A stretch of DNA of 19,196 nt, taken from assembly GCA_050998615.1 (NCBI GenBank), contig JBPCQA010000039.1, forward strand, positions 1-19,196. Direction: 5' to 3'. The notes beneath the pieces were generated by a model, which saw only the letters and a list, made by a program, of their open reading frames with translations, made no database searches and had not been told where the DNA came from. Below are positions 8,321 through 15,852 of this stretch, piece after piece. This DNA comes from JBPCQA01 sp050998615 (GTDB lineage Bacteria > Actinomycetota > Actinomycetes > Propionibacteriales > Nocardioidaceae). A program made the translations under genes and the position numbers. Every line of letters begins with the position of its first letter. Positions within the stretch are counted from its first letter, which is position 1.

Positions 8321-8353
8321 GCGGTACGGTGTACCGCACCAACGTCCTGGTGC
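8321..8353. promoter_or_regulatory. Two touching inverted repeats between sdhC and the DUF1003 gene
   Basis: GCGGTAC-GGT-GTACCGC (8321-8337) is a perfect 7-base inverted repeat. GCACCA-ACGTCC-TGGTGC (8336-8353) is a perfect 6-base inverted repeat that shares two bases with it. Both lie in the divergent interval, just before the likely DUF1003 start at 8378 and about 200 bases upstream of sdhC. They could be regulator operators or mutually exclusive hairpins in the DUF1003 leader. Neither is followed by a T-run, so termination is unlikely. On the sdhC strand, a TTGACC at about 8283-8288 is a possible -35, but no good -10 follows. The rest of the 8120-8377 interval shows nothing else I can assign. 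Confidence 0.35.
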
Positions 8354-8377
8354 GTGACGTGATGCGACCTGCTCGTC

Positions 8378-8960
8378 ATGGAGTCTTCGTGGAGAGAGCC
8401 GGTGCCCGCTGTCCCGCGCAGCGGGCACTCGGCGGTACCGGTCACCGGCCAACCAGATCCGGCACGACAATCAGCCACTGTCCGCCAGGATCGCCGACCG
8501 GATCACCGCCGTCTTCGGGTCATGGGCGTTCATCCTGGTGCAGAGCACGCTCATCATCTTGTGGCTCGGCTACAACGGGTACGCCGCCGTTCACTATCTG
8601 CACGGCCACGAGTTTGACCCCTACCCGTTCATTTTGCTGAACCTGTTGTTCTCCACTCAGGCGGCGTACGCCGCCCCGTTGATCCTGCTCAGCCAAAACT
8701 GCACCGCTGAACGCGACAGGGTCAAGGCCGAACACGACTTTGATGTCAACATCTTGGCCTTGCGGGCGCTCGCGGAACTACTCGGAGACGTTCACGACCC
8801 CAACACGCAACGAGATCTGCGCGGTAGGATCGCTTCGCTCCTCGGCGAGGACTCGAACGGCGCAACCTGGCCCCCAACCACCCCACGAGCCCCCGAGGAC
8901 GAAGGGGGTCCAACGTTCGCCGAGAGCTATCACCCGTCCACCCGGTCGCTGACTCGCTAG
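8378..8960 (+). CDS. DUF1003 family membrane protein, 5' end apparently frame-shifted
   Basis: This is a small membrane protein of unknown function. The frame ending at 8960 contains the DUF1003 core: RIADRITAVFGSWAFI leading into a first hydrophobic segment, then FDPYPFILLNLLFSTQAAYA and PLILLSQN as the second, followed by a charged cytoplasmic-looking tail. That frame is open from 8358 but has no ATG, GTG or TTG until 8538, which would cut off the first conserved segment. An ATG at 8378 in a neighbouring frame gives MESSWREPVPAVPRSG, a plausible N-terminus. Joining the two needs one base removed, probably around 8430-8452 (for example in CCGGCC). The family call is firm. The start is uncertain, and an annotation from GTG 8538 would be truncated. 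It may be a pseudogene if the shift is real. Confidence 0.72.
8402..8428 (+). repeat. 9-base inverted repeat (hairpin) near the DUF1003 5' end
   Basis: GTGCCCGCT and AGCGGGCAC are perfect 9-base arms around a 9-base loop. The repeat lies 24 bases after the proposed ATG and just before the point where the reading frame changes. It could form a strong RNA hairpin over the start of the gene, or be a site prone to slippage or mis-sequencing. No function is assigned. Confidence 0.4.
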
Positions 8961-9079
8961 AGCCCGTTGCGGCACCGGCAAACATTCCGCCCGGGGAGGT
9001 GTCGAAGCGTCCTACAGGTGTTTCGGGCGCTCGTGCCGGGTACAGGGCTTCGAGCGTAGACAGGAGAACGGAGAAGGTC

Positions 9080-10103
9080 ATGGAACTGGGAATGATCGGA
9101 CTGGGTCGGATGGGCGCGAACCTGGTTCGGCGGGTAGCAGCCGCCGGTCATCGCTGCGTGGTGTTCGACGTGGACCCGAACGCCGTGGAGGCACTAGAAC
9201 AAGAGGGTGCGGTGGGCACGTCCTCGCTCAGCGATCTGGCAGCCAACCTGTCGACACCGCGAGCGGTGTGGGTAATGGTGCCCGCGGGGGAAACGACTGG
9301 GAATACGGTAGGTGACCTTGCCGAGCATCTGGAAGCCGATGATGATCATCGACGGGGGCAACTCCTCTTACCGCGACGACATTGCCCGAGCCGCCACACT
9401 TCGCGAGAAGGGCATCCACTACGTGGACGTCGGGACCAGCGGCGGGGTGTGGGGCCTGCATCGCGGCTATTCCTTGATGATCGGCGGTGAGGCGATCGCG
9501 GTCGACCGTCTGCGACCGATCTTCCGGGCGATCGCCCCCGGGGTGGATGCCGCCGCCCGCACCCCTGGCCGGAACGGTGAACCCACCGACGCCGAGTTTG
9601 GGTACCTGCACTGCGGGCCGAATGGGGCGGGGCACTTCGTCAAGATGGTCCACAACGGCATCGAGTACGCCGTCATGGCGGCCTACGCCGAGGGACTGAA
9701 CATCCTGAAGAACGCCAACGTCGGCGCCACCGAACGCACCGTCGACGCCGACGCCGAAACAGCTCCGCCGGCCAATCCGGAGTATTACCGTTACGATGTC
9801 GACCTGGCGGCGGTCACCGAGGTGTGGCGGCGCGGCAGCGTGATCGCCTCGTGGCTGCTGGACCTGACCGCGGCAGCGCTGGTCGCCTCGCCAACCCTGG
9901 CGGAATACTCCGGTCGGGTATCGGACTCTGGGGAAGGCCGTTGGACCGCGCTGGCCGCGATCGAGGAGGGCGTCCCGGCGCCGGTGCTCGCCACCGCGCT
10001 GTTCGCCCGGTTCGGCTCGCGAGACCTCGACCACTTCGCCAACCAAGTGCTCTCAGCCATGCGCCAACAGTTCGGCGGGCACGCCGAGAAGCCAGCCGGG
10101 TGA
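9080..10103 (+). pseudogene. gnd: 6-phosphogluconate dehydrogenase (decarboxylating), internal frameshift
   Basis: The enzyme converts 6-phosphogluconate to ribulose-5-phosphate and CO2 with NAD(P)+. The ATG at 9080, after GGAGAAGG, opens with MELGMIGLGRMGANLVRR, the coenzyme fold, and runs to VGDLAEHLEADD. Family sequence then continues in another frame as MIIDGGNSSYRDD, VDVGTSGGVWG and GPNGAGHFVKMVHNGIEY (substrate site, Lys included), to the stop at 10103. The switch falls within GATGATGATC at 9338-9347; one extra base or two missing bases would explain it. The joined product is about 341 residues, the size of the short YqeC/GndA-type enzyme, so nothing else is missing. As written, the first frame ends at 9490 and lacks the catalytic half. 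zwf lies just downstream, which fits an oxidative pentose-phosphate role. Confidence 0.9.
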
Positions 10104-10121
10104 ATGAATTGGAGTCCGGCT

Positions 10122-10796
10122 ATGGCACCGAAGCGCCTGGTAATTCTCTTTGACATCGACGGGACCTTGATCATCACCGGCGGCGCCGGTGCCGCCTCGT
10201 GGCGGATGGCATTCGACGAGCTCTATGGCATCCCGGCCGACATCGGCCAGTTCACGGATACCGGCATGACCGACCCCGAGGTGGGACGCCAGACCTTCGT
10301 GGCCGTGCTGCACCGTCAACCGAGCCGGACAGAGTTCGCCAAGCTGTTGGAGCGACGGCTGAGCTATCTCTATCAGACCGTGGCCGAATCCAAGAGCTAC
10401 CGGATCCTCGCCGGCGCCGAACAGCTGCTGCCGCAGCTCCTCGACGATGGGTACCTCCTCGGCATCGTCACCGGCAATCTGGAGGCGGCCGCGCACATCA
10501 AGTTGCATCGGGCCAAGCTCAACCGGTTCTTCTCGTTCGGAGGCTACGGGTCGGATGCCAGCGATCGCGGCGTACTCACCAAAATCGCCCTTCGTCGGGC
10601 CGCTTTGGTGTACGGCGAAAACGTGACGTCGGGCCAGTGCCTTGTCGTCGGTGACACTCCCCATGACGCCGAGGGGGCTCATGCCGCGGGCATCGCCTGC
10701 GTCGGTGTGGCAAGCCATAACTTCGACGCCGAGCAGCTCCGAGAGGGCGGAGCGGACTATGTCATCGCTTCGCTCGAGCAAGGACTCCCGCTGTGA
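10122..10796 (+). CDS. HAD-superfamily hydrolase, phosphoglycolate phosphatase-like
   Basis: This is a predicted cytoplasmic phosphatase. Motif I is FDIDGTL (Asp11 and Asp13 from this start), TGN is motif II, a downstream Lys lies in the DRGVLTKIAL region, and GDTPHD is the metal-binding motif, so it should be catalytically competent. At 224 residues it has family length. I prefer the ATG at 10122 because GGAG sits seven bases before it; the ATG at 10104, immediately after the gnd stop, has a weaker site and would add six residues. It sits between gnd and zwf on the same strand and is probably in their operon, so a sugar-phosphate or phosphoglycolate substrate is plausible but unproven. It is not closely similar in motif details to the HAD protein downstream of sdhB. 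Confidence 0.85.
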   Translation: MAPKRLVILFDIDGTLIITGGAGAASWRMAFDELYGIPADIGQFTDTGMTDPEVGRQTFVAVLHRQPSRTEFAKLLERRLSYLYQTVAESKSYRILAGAEQLLPQLLDDGYLLGIVTGNLEAAAHIKLHRAKLNRFFSFGGYGSDASDRGVLTKIALRRAALVYGENVTSGQCLVVGDTPHDAEGAHAAGIACVGVASHNFDAEQLREGGADYVIASLEQGLPL

Positions 10797-10818
10797 CAGT
10801 CACCCATGGAGGCCACGC

Positions 10819-12312
10819 GTGACCGCGGGTCCGGGTGCGACCGCGACCGGATTGCTGGTCCCCGACGACGCCGTGCTGGTGCTCTTTGGGGCGAGCGGCG
10901 ATCTAGCCAAGCGCAAGCTGCTCCCGGGCTTGTTCCACCTGGCGATCGCCGGCCTGATGCCTCGTAGGTATCGGATCGTCGGGTCGGCTCCATCGGGTGG
11001 CAAGTCCGGCGCAGCCGACTTTCGGGATTTGGTCCACGGTGCGCTCGAAGACTTCGGCCGCAAGGAAGTGACCGCCGATGCCTGGGCGACATTCGGCGAT
11101 GCGCTGTCATTCGCGTCGGCTTCGGACAGTGACATGGCAGCGCTGGTCGAGGGCGTGTTGAGGGCTGAGACCGAGCTGGGCACGGCCCAACGCATCATCC
11201 ACCTGGCCGTTCCTCCGCCCGCGTTCATCCCCATGATTGAGGCCCTCGGGGCCTCGCACCTGGTGACCGAACAGACCAAGTTGGTGATCGAAAAGCCCTT
11301 CGGGTCCGACCTCGACTCGGCTCGGCGGCTCGATGCGGCGCTGCACGCGGTCTTCGAGGAGTCCCAGATCTATCGCATCGACCACTTCCTCGGCAAGGAG
11401 GGGGTCCAGAACATCCTCGCCCTACGATTCGCCAACGGCCTGTTCGAGCCCACCTGGAACGCGGAGCACCTCGACTATGTCCAGGTTGACGTGCCCGAGC
11501 AGTTGACCATCGAGGGCCGGGGTGCGTTCTACGAAACCACCGGCGCGTTCCGGGACATGGTCGTCACGCACCTGTTCCAGCTGCTCGGCTTCTTGGCCAT
11601 GGAAGCGCCCGCCGCCCTTGACGCGGCATCCCTGCGTGCAGAGAAGCTGCGGGTTTTCCAAGCCATGCAACTGCTCGACCCGGCTCGCGTTGTGTTCGGC
11701 CAGTACGACAGCTACCGCCGCGAGCCCGGAGTCTCCGCGGACTCAACCGTCGAGACGTTCGTGGCGACTGAGGTCGCCATCGACAACCATCGATGGGCAG
11801 GAGTGCCGTTCTACCTGCGCACGGGCAAGGCACTCGCCGAAACGCGGTCGACGGTCACCGTGGGGTTCAAGAAGCCTGCCCATCAGCTGTTCGACCTGGG
11901 CCTGGACGAGACAGCCGACCTGCGCCCCAACGAACTCATCTTCGAGCTGGCCGACCCGGGCAGTGTCACCGTGGCGTTCTCGGCCAAGAAACCGGGGCCA
12001 CGGATGGTGCTCGAGCCCGCCGGGTGCTCGTTTCCCTACGCCAATTCGTTCACGGTGACCAACGAACTCGAGGCGTACGAGCGGCTGTTGCACGACGTCA
12101 TGCTCGGTGACCCCACGCTCTTCAATAACGCCGCCGGGCTCGAACGGCTGTGGGAGGTCGCGGCACCGCTGCTCGCATCCCCGCCAGTCCCGCTGCCCTA
12201 TGTCCAGGGCTCATGGGGACCGGAGCAGGCCGGTCCACTTGTCTTCCCGCACCGCTGGCATCTCCCCGACGACTCGATCGACAGCCACAGCAGCCGGCTC
12301 CAAACGTATTAG
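10819..12312 (+). CDS. zwf: Glucose-6-phosphate 1-dehydrogenase
   Basis: Zwf catalyses the first step of the oxidative pentose-phosphate pathway, oxidising glucose-6-phosphate to 6-phosphogluconolactone with NADP+ or NAD+. The coenzyme fold LFGASGDLAKRK is at residues 22-33, EKPFG at 157-161, and the active-site signature YRIDHFLGKE at 185-194. The 497-residue length is typical. The frame is open upstream to 10642, but that part overlaps the HAD gene. GTG at 10819 follows GGAGG by six bases and is the natural start, 22 bases after the HAD stop. The usual actinobacterial partner opcA is absent here. The 129 bases to the next gene contain only a weak GGGCC/GGCCC stem. Confidence 0.96.
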   Translation: MTAGPGATATGLLVPDDAVLVLFGASGDLAKRKLLPGLFHLAIAGLMPRRYRIVGSAPSGGKSGAADFRDLVHGALEDFGRKEVTADAWATFGDALSFASASDSDMAALVEGVLRAETELGTAQRIIHLAVPPPAFIPMIEALGASHLVTEQTKLVIEKPFGSDLDSARRLDAALHAVFEESQIYRIDHFLGKEGVQNILALRFANGLFEPTWNAEHLDYVQVDVPEQLTIEGRGAFYETTGAFRDMVVTHLFQLLGFLAMEAPAALDAASLRAEKLRVFQAMQLLDPARVVFGQYDSYRREPGVSADSTVETFVATEVAIDNHRWAGVPFYLRTGKALAETRSTVTVGFKKPAHQLFDLGLDETADLRPNELIFELADPGSVTVAFSAKKPGPRMVLEPAGCSFPYANSFTVTNELEAYERLLHDVMLGDPTLFNNAAGLERLWEVAAPLLASPPVPLPYVQGSWGPEQAGPLVFPHRWHLPDDSIDSHSSRLQTY

Positions 12313-12441
12313 CATGGAACCGCTGCCGAGGGTGCCACCATGCGCTTCATCCACCGTCATCAGCGCCGCTCAGCAACCGGTCCGCATTGTCGGGCCTGAC
12401 CCCGGCCCTCGCCGCCCTCAACGAGAGAAACAGGGAACGAC

Positions 12442-12873
12442 ATGACGCAACCTCAGGGACGGATCGTGGTCGGAGTGGACGGATCGCCGGCCTCGATCGA
12501 TGCCCTTAAGTGGGCCACCCGACAGGCAACGCTGACTGGAGCCACGGTCGAGGCGGTGATCTCCTGGCAGCATCCAAGGGGATACGGCGGCTACCCAATC
12601 AGTGTCGAGGTCGACTGGCCGTCTAATGCGCACAGTGTCCTCGACACTGCCGTAGCTGAAGCCCTTGCGTCGGAGCCGGGGGTGGTGTCCCGCAAGGTTG
12701 TCGAGGGCCATCCCGCGAAGGTGCTCGTCGATGCGGCGGTCGGCGCCGATTTGCTCGTGGTCGGCAGCCGGGGCCACGGTGGCTTCGTCGGGATGCTCCT
12801 CGGGTCCGTGAGTGAACAGGTGGCGGCGCACGCATCCTGCCCGGTTCTGGTGGTCCGAGATCCGGCTCGGTGA
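12442..12873 (+). CDS. Universal stress protein, UspA family, single domain
   Basis: This is a 143-residue single-domain nucleotide-binding stress protein. The first strand ends with VVGVDGSPAS (Asp13 and Ser15 region). The C-terminal part has GSRGHGGFVGMLLGSVSEQV, matching the ATP-binding pattern G-x2-G-x9-G-S/T of the ATP-binding Usp subclass, followed by CPVLVVR, the usual last strand. The ATG start is preceded by AGGGAA. It lies between zwf and a D-2-hydroxyacid dehydrogenase on the same strand. In actinomycetes, Usp proteins often accompany hypoxia or redox-responsive genes, so the position suggests stress-linked control of this carbon block, which is inference. Its molecular target is unknown. 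Confidence 0.93.
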   Translation: MTQPQGRIVVGVDGSPASIDALKWATRQATLTGATVEAVISWQHPRGYGGYPISVEVDWPSNAHSVLDTAVAEALASEPGVVSRKVVEGHPAKVLVDAAVGADLLVVGSRGHGGFVGMLLGSVSEQVAAHASCPVLVVRDPAR

Positions 12874-12940
12874 TGCCGGCTCGTCTCATCATCCCACATC
12901 CCTGGAAACAGACCTCTTGATGGCGGAAAGGTGACTGTCG

Positions 12941-13993
12941 ATGCGAGGTGAACGTGTCGTAGTGGTGATCGCCACCCAGCTCGATGCCGAGCTGGTTGCT
13001 TCGATCGAGGCGGTTGACGACCGACTCGAGGTCCGCTGCCAACCTGATCTGCTTCCCCCGCTGCGCTTCGTCGGCGACCATCGCGGGGTCGAGTCGTTTC
13101 ACCGAACCCCCGACCATGAGCACCGCTGGCGCGCCATGCTCTCCGAGGCAGAGGTGATGTTCGGGCTGCCCGGTGACTCCCCAGCGGGCCTGGCCGATGC
13201 CGTCCGAGGCAACAGCGGATTGCGTTGGGTCCAGGCGACGGCTGGTGGTGCCGGCGAGCAGGTGCGGGCCGCCGGCCTGACCGGTGACGAACTCAGCCGG
13301 GTGCTGATCACCCGAGCGGGCGGCGTGCATGCCGGACCACTGGCCGAGTTCGCGCTGCTGGGTTTGCTCGCGTTCACCAAGGGTCTGCCTCGGCTGCTCG
13401 CGGACAAGCAGGCACGGCGCTGGGATCACTACCCGGTGGGAGAGCTTGCTGGTGCCACCGTGCTCATTGTCGGGCTCGGTTCGATCGGCACGGAGGTGGC
13501 AAGGCTGGCCAAGGCGTTCGGCATGCGGGTTCTCGCGGTCAACCGCACTGGCCGCACCGACTCGCCGTACGTCGATGAGACCCGCCCCGCACGGTTTCTG
13601 GCTGATCTTCTGCCGGTGGCGCATGGCGTTGTGCTTACCCTGCCGCTGACAGAGGAAACCCGCGGGCTGATCGACGCGGCGGCGATCAGCCGGATGCATA
13701 CCGGTGCTGTGCTGGTCGACGTAGGCCGAGGCGGTGTCGTCGACGAGCCGGCGCTTGTTCGGGCACTCCAGCAGGGCCGGTTGGCCGGGGCAGCCCTCGA
13801 CGTCTTCGCCACCGAGCCGCTGCCGCCCGACTCCCCGTTATGGGAGCTGCCGAACGTGCTCGTCAGCCCACACACCGCAGGCCTTTCGGTGCGGGAGAAC
13901 GAGCGGATCGTGGCTCTGTTCACGGAGAACCTACGCCGCTATCTGGCCGGGGGTGAGCTGTTAAGCCGCGTCGACCCGGCGCTGCTCTACTGA
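12941..13993 (+). CDS. D-isomer-specific 2-hydroxyacid dehydrogenase family protein
   Basis: This is a 350-residue NAD(P)-dependent oxidoreductase acting on a 2-keto/2-hydroxy acid. The coenzyme fold VLIVGLGSIGTEVARLAKAFG lies near residues 168-188. The catalytic residues are in place: Arg in VGRGGVVDE, Glu in DVFATEPLP and His in VSPHTAG, the classic Arg/Glu/His set. The first 100 residues are the divergent substrate domain, so the substrate (glyoxylate, hydroxypyruvate, lactate, phosphoglycerate or other) cannot be given. It lacks the C-terminal ACT domain of long SerA proteins. The ATG start follows GGAAAGG. It is in line with uspA, 67 bases downstream, and with DUF488, 33 bases further on. 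Confidence 0.9.
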   Translation: MRGERVVVVIATQLDAELVASIEAVDDRLEVRCQPDLLPPLRFVGDHRGVESFHRTPDHEHRWRAMLSEAEVMFGLPGDSPAGLADAVRGNSGLRWVQATAGGAGEQVRAAGLTGDELSRVLITRAGGVHAGPLAEFALLGLLAFTKGLPRLLADKQARRWDHYPVGELAGATVLIVGLGSIGTEVARLAKAFGMRVLAVNRTGRTDSPYVDETRPARFLADLLPVAHGVVLTLPLTEETRGLIDAAAISRMHTGAVLVDVGRGGVVDEPALVRALQQGRLAGAALDVFATEPLPPDSPLWELPNVLVSPHTAGLSVRENERIVALFTENLRRYLAGGELLSRVDPALLY

Positions 13994-14026
13994 TCTGAAT
14001 CCGCCGGCCACAGCGAGGAGTGCGAC

Positions 14027-14389
14027 ATGGCAAGCAAGCATGAGGTGAGGGTCCGCCGGGCGTACGACGATCCGGCGAAGGCCGATGGTGCCCGGGTCCT
14101 GGTCGACCGCATCTGGCCTCGGGGGCTCGGCAAGGAAAGGGCAGACCTTGACGAGTGGTGCAAGGCGGTCGCGCCGTCGACGGCACTCCGGAAGTGGTAT
14201 GGGCACGATCCCGAGCGCTTCGAGGAGTTCAACCGCCGTTATCGAGTCGAGCTCGAAGAGCCCGAGCGCGCCGAAGCCCTTGCGCATCTGCGCGACCTAG
14301 CCGCGCACGGCACCTTGACGCTGCTCACCGCAACCAAGCATCCCGATATCAGCGAGGCCATGGTGCTGGCCGACCTGCTTCAAGGTTGA
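14027..14389 (+). CDS. DUF488 family protein
   Basis: This is a 120-residue cytoplasmic protein of a widespread but poorly understood family. The conserved parts are clear: VRRAYDD near the start, RVLVDRIWPRGLGKE (about residues 23-37), DEWCKAVAPSTALRKWYGHDPERFEEF, and TLLTATKHPDISEA near the end. The Trp-Pro-Arg-Gly core and the Arg-Lys-Trp-Tyr/Gly-His-Asp block are what I used for the call. The ATG start follows GCGAGGAG. It is the sixth gene of the same-strand series beginning with gnd. No function can be assigned from sequence; a Cys at about residue 45 in DEWCK is at a position where Leu or Val is common, which could be incidental. Confidence 0.88.
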   Translation: MASKHEVRVRRAYDDPAKADGARVLVDRIWPRGLGKERADLDEWCKAVAPSTALRKWYGHDPERFEEFNRRYRVELEEPERAEALAHLRDLAAHGTLTLLTATKHPDISEAMVLADLLQG

Positions 14390-14471
14390 TTCACCGTGCG
14401 GGCTGTAAGTAAGCAGCAGCACGTGTTCGGCGGCGAGCCCGGTTGGGTAATAATAGATAGAAGGAGAGATT

Positions 14472-15821
14472 GTGAAGAAGTCATTTGATGTCGTCGTCAT
14501 TGGAACCGGTGAAGCTGGCTCGGCGGTGGCCATGCAATGCGGGGCGGCCGGCCGGAAGGTGGCCGTCGTCGACTCCAGGCCCTTCGGCGGCACCTGCGGG
14601 CTGCGGGGCTGTGACCCCAAGAAGGTGCTGGTAGGAGCGGCCGAGATCATCGATCGGAGGCGCCGTATGGAGGGCCGAGGCGTCGTAGGGGACTTGCGCA
14701 TCGATTGGCCTGAACTGATCCGTTTCAAGGCCACGTTCACGGATCCGTTTCCCCAGCAACGAGAAGATGGCTTTGTCCAAGCAGGGGTGGAGACTTTCCA
14801 CGGACGTGCGCGATTCCTTGACCAGCGTTCGATCGAGGTGGGCGATGACGTGCTCGACGGCGCTCACCTTGTCATCGCGGTTGGCGCGTGGCCGGCCAAG
14901 CTGGACATCCCGGGTGAAGACCACCTCACCCGAAGCGACCAGTTCTTGGATCTGCCGGAGCTGCCCGGACGGATCGTCTTTGTCGGCGGCGGCTACATCG
15001 CCTTCGAATTCGGCCACATAGCGGCCAGAGCCGGGGCGTCGGTCACGATCTTGCATCAAGGAGCTCAGCCGCTCGAGCACTTCGACCAAGACCTCGTGGA
15101 ACGGCTTCTGGAACGCACCCGTGATGCGGGGATCGACGTGCGCACCGGCACGAAGGTGGTAGGCATCGAGGGAGCGCCGGGAAACTTCGAGGTCACGGCC
15201 TCGACAGATTCGGCGTCGGAGGTCTTCGAGGCGGATCTGGTCGTCCATGCGGCTGGTCGAGCACCCGAGGTCGACGACCTCGACCTGGCCACCGCCGGCG
15301 TGGAGTGCGACCGTCGTGGCATCAGCGTCGACGACCACCTGCAAAGCGTCTCAAACCCGGCGGTGTACGCGGCAGGGGACGCGGCTAACAGTGGAGGTCT
15401 GCCCGAGACGCCCTTCGCTCAGTATGAGGGAGGCCTCGTTGCCGACAACCTCCTAAACGGCAACCAGCGGACGACTGACTACCCCGGCATGGCGAGTGTG
15501 GTGTATTCGATTCCCGCGCTGGGCACGGTGGGGATGACCGAGCAGGAAGCCCGCGCCAAGGGTCTGAACTTCACCCTCAACCAGGCAGACACCTCCGGTT
15601 GGTACTCGGCGCGGCGGGTGGCCGAACCCGCGTCAATGTACAAGATCCTGATCGAAAAGAACAGCGGCAGGATCCTCGGCGCTCACCTCTTGGGCCCAGA
15701 GGCCGACGAGTTCGCGAACGTCTTTGCCCTTGCCATCCGCGCGGACATTCGCGCCGACGCGTTGAAGCGGACGCTGTTCGTCTATCCGACCCAGGCCTCC
15801 AACATGGCATCGATGCTGTAG
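14472..15821 (+). CDS. Pyridine nucleotide-disulfide oxidoreductase (glutathione reductase/LpdA-like), variant C-terminus
   Basis: This is a 449-residue FAD enzyme of the class I disulfide-reductase fold. It has the FAD site VVIGTGEAGSAVA (residues 8-20), a redox-active pair Cys42/Cys47 in GGTCGLRGCDPKK, a second dinucleotide fold VFVGGGYIAFEFG, the FAD motif YAAGDAA, and a dimerisation domain with GAHLLGPEADE. In glutathione, lipoamide and mycothiol reductases the C-terminus carries a catalytic His in HPT..E. Here the same place reads FVYPTQASNM: Tyr replaces His and no Glu follows in the usual spot. MerA also has Tyr there, but its paired C-terminal cysteines are absent. The substrate is therefore unknown. 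The GTG start follows AAGGAGA by four to five bases, downstream of an AT-rich patch (TAATAATAGATAG, about 14448-14460) that could hold its own promoter. Confidence 0.87.
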   Translation: MKKSFDVVVIGTGEAGSAVAMQCGAAGRKVAVVDSRPFGGTCGLRGCDPKKVLVGAAEIIDRRRRMEGRGVVGDLRIDWPELIRFKATFTDPFPQQREDGFVQAGVETFHGRARFLDQRSIEVGDDVLDGAHLVIAVGAWPAKLDIPGEDHLTRSDQFLDLPELPGRIVFVGGGYIAFEFGHIAARAGASVTILHQGAQPLEHFDQDLVERLLERTRDAGIDVRTGTKVVGIEGAPGNFEVTASTDSASEVFEADLVVHAAGRAPEVDDLDLATAGVECDRRGISVDDHLQSVSNPAVYAAGDAANSGGLPETPFAQYEGGLVADNLLNGNQRTTDYPGMASVVYSIPALGTVGMTEQEARAKGLNFTLNQADTSGWYSARRVAEPASMYKILIEKNSGRILGAHLLGPEADEFANVFALAIRADIRADALKRTLFVYPTQASNMASML

Positions 15822-15852
15822 TGTCGCACGCGGAAGAATCCCACTCGCTTGG

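Noticed and set aside
8538..8960. DUF1003 protein starting at GTG 8538 as a complete gene
   Set aside because: This start would remove the conserved RIADRIT...FGSWAFI segment and part of the first membrane helix that are encoded in frame just upstream.
9338..9347. Programmed ribosomal frameshift in gnd
   Set aside because: GATGATGATC is not a known slippery heptamer, and I see no obvious stimulatory structure or stop placement. The gene family is not known for recoding, so error or mutation is more likely.
12341..12400. 19-codon ORF between zwf and uspA
   Set aside because: There is no family resemblance or good ribosome site; GC-rich gaps often hold such frames.
12623..13699. Long minus-strand open frame (358 codons) opposite the uspA and hydroxyacid dehydrogenase genes
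   Set aside because: It lies antisense to two genes with clear catalytic or nucleotide-binding motifs and its translation resembles no family; long antisense frames are expected in DNA this GC-rich.
14481..15344. Minus-strand open frame of 287 codons opposite the disulfide reductase
   Set aside because: The plus-strand frame has intact FAD, Cys-pair and NAD(P) motifs; the antisense product has none.
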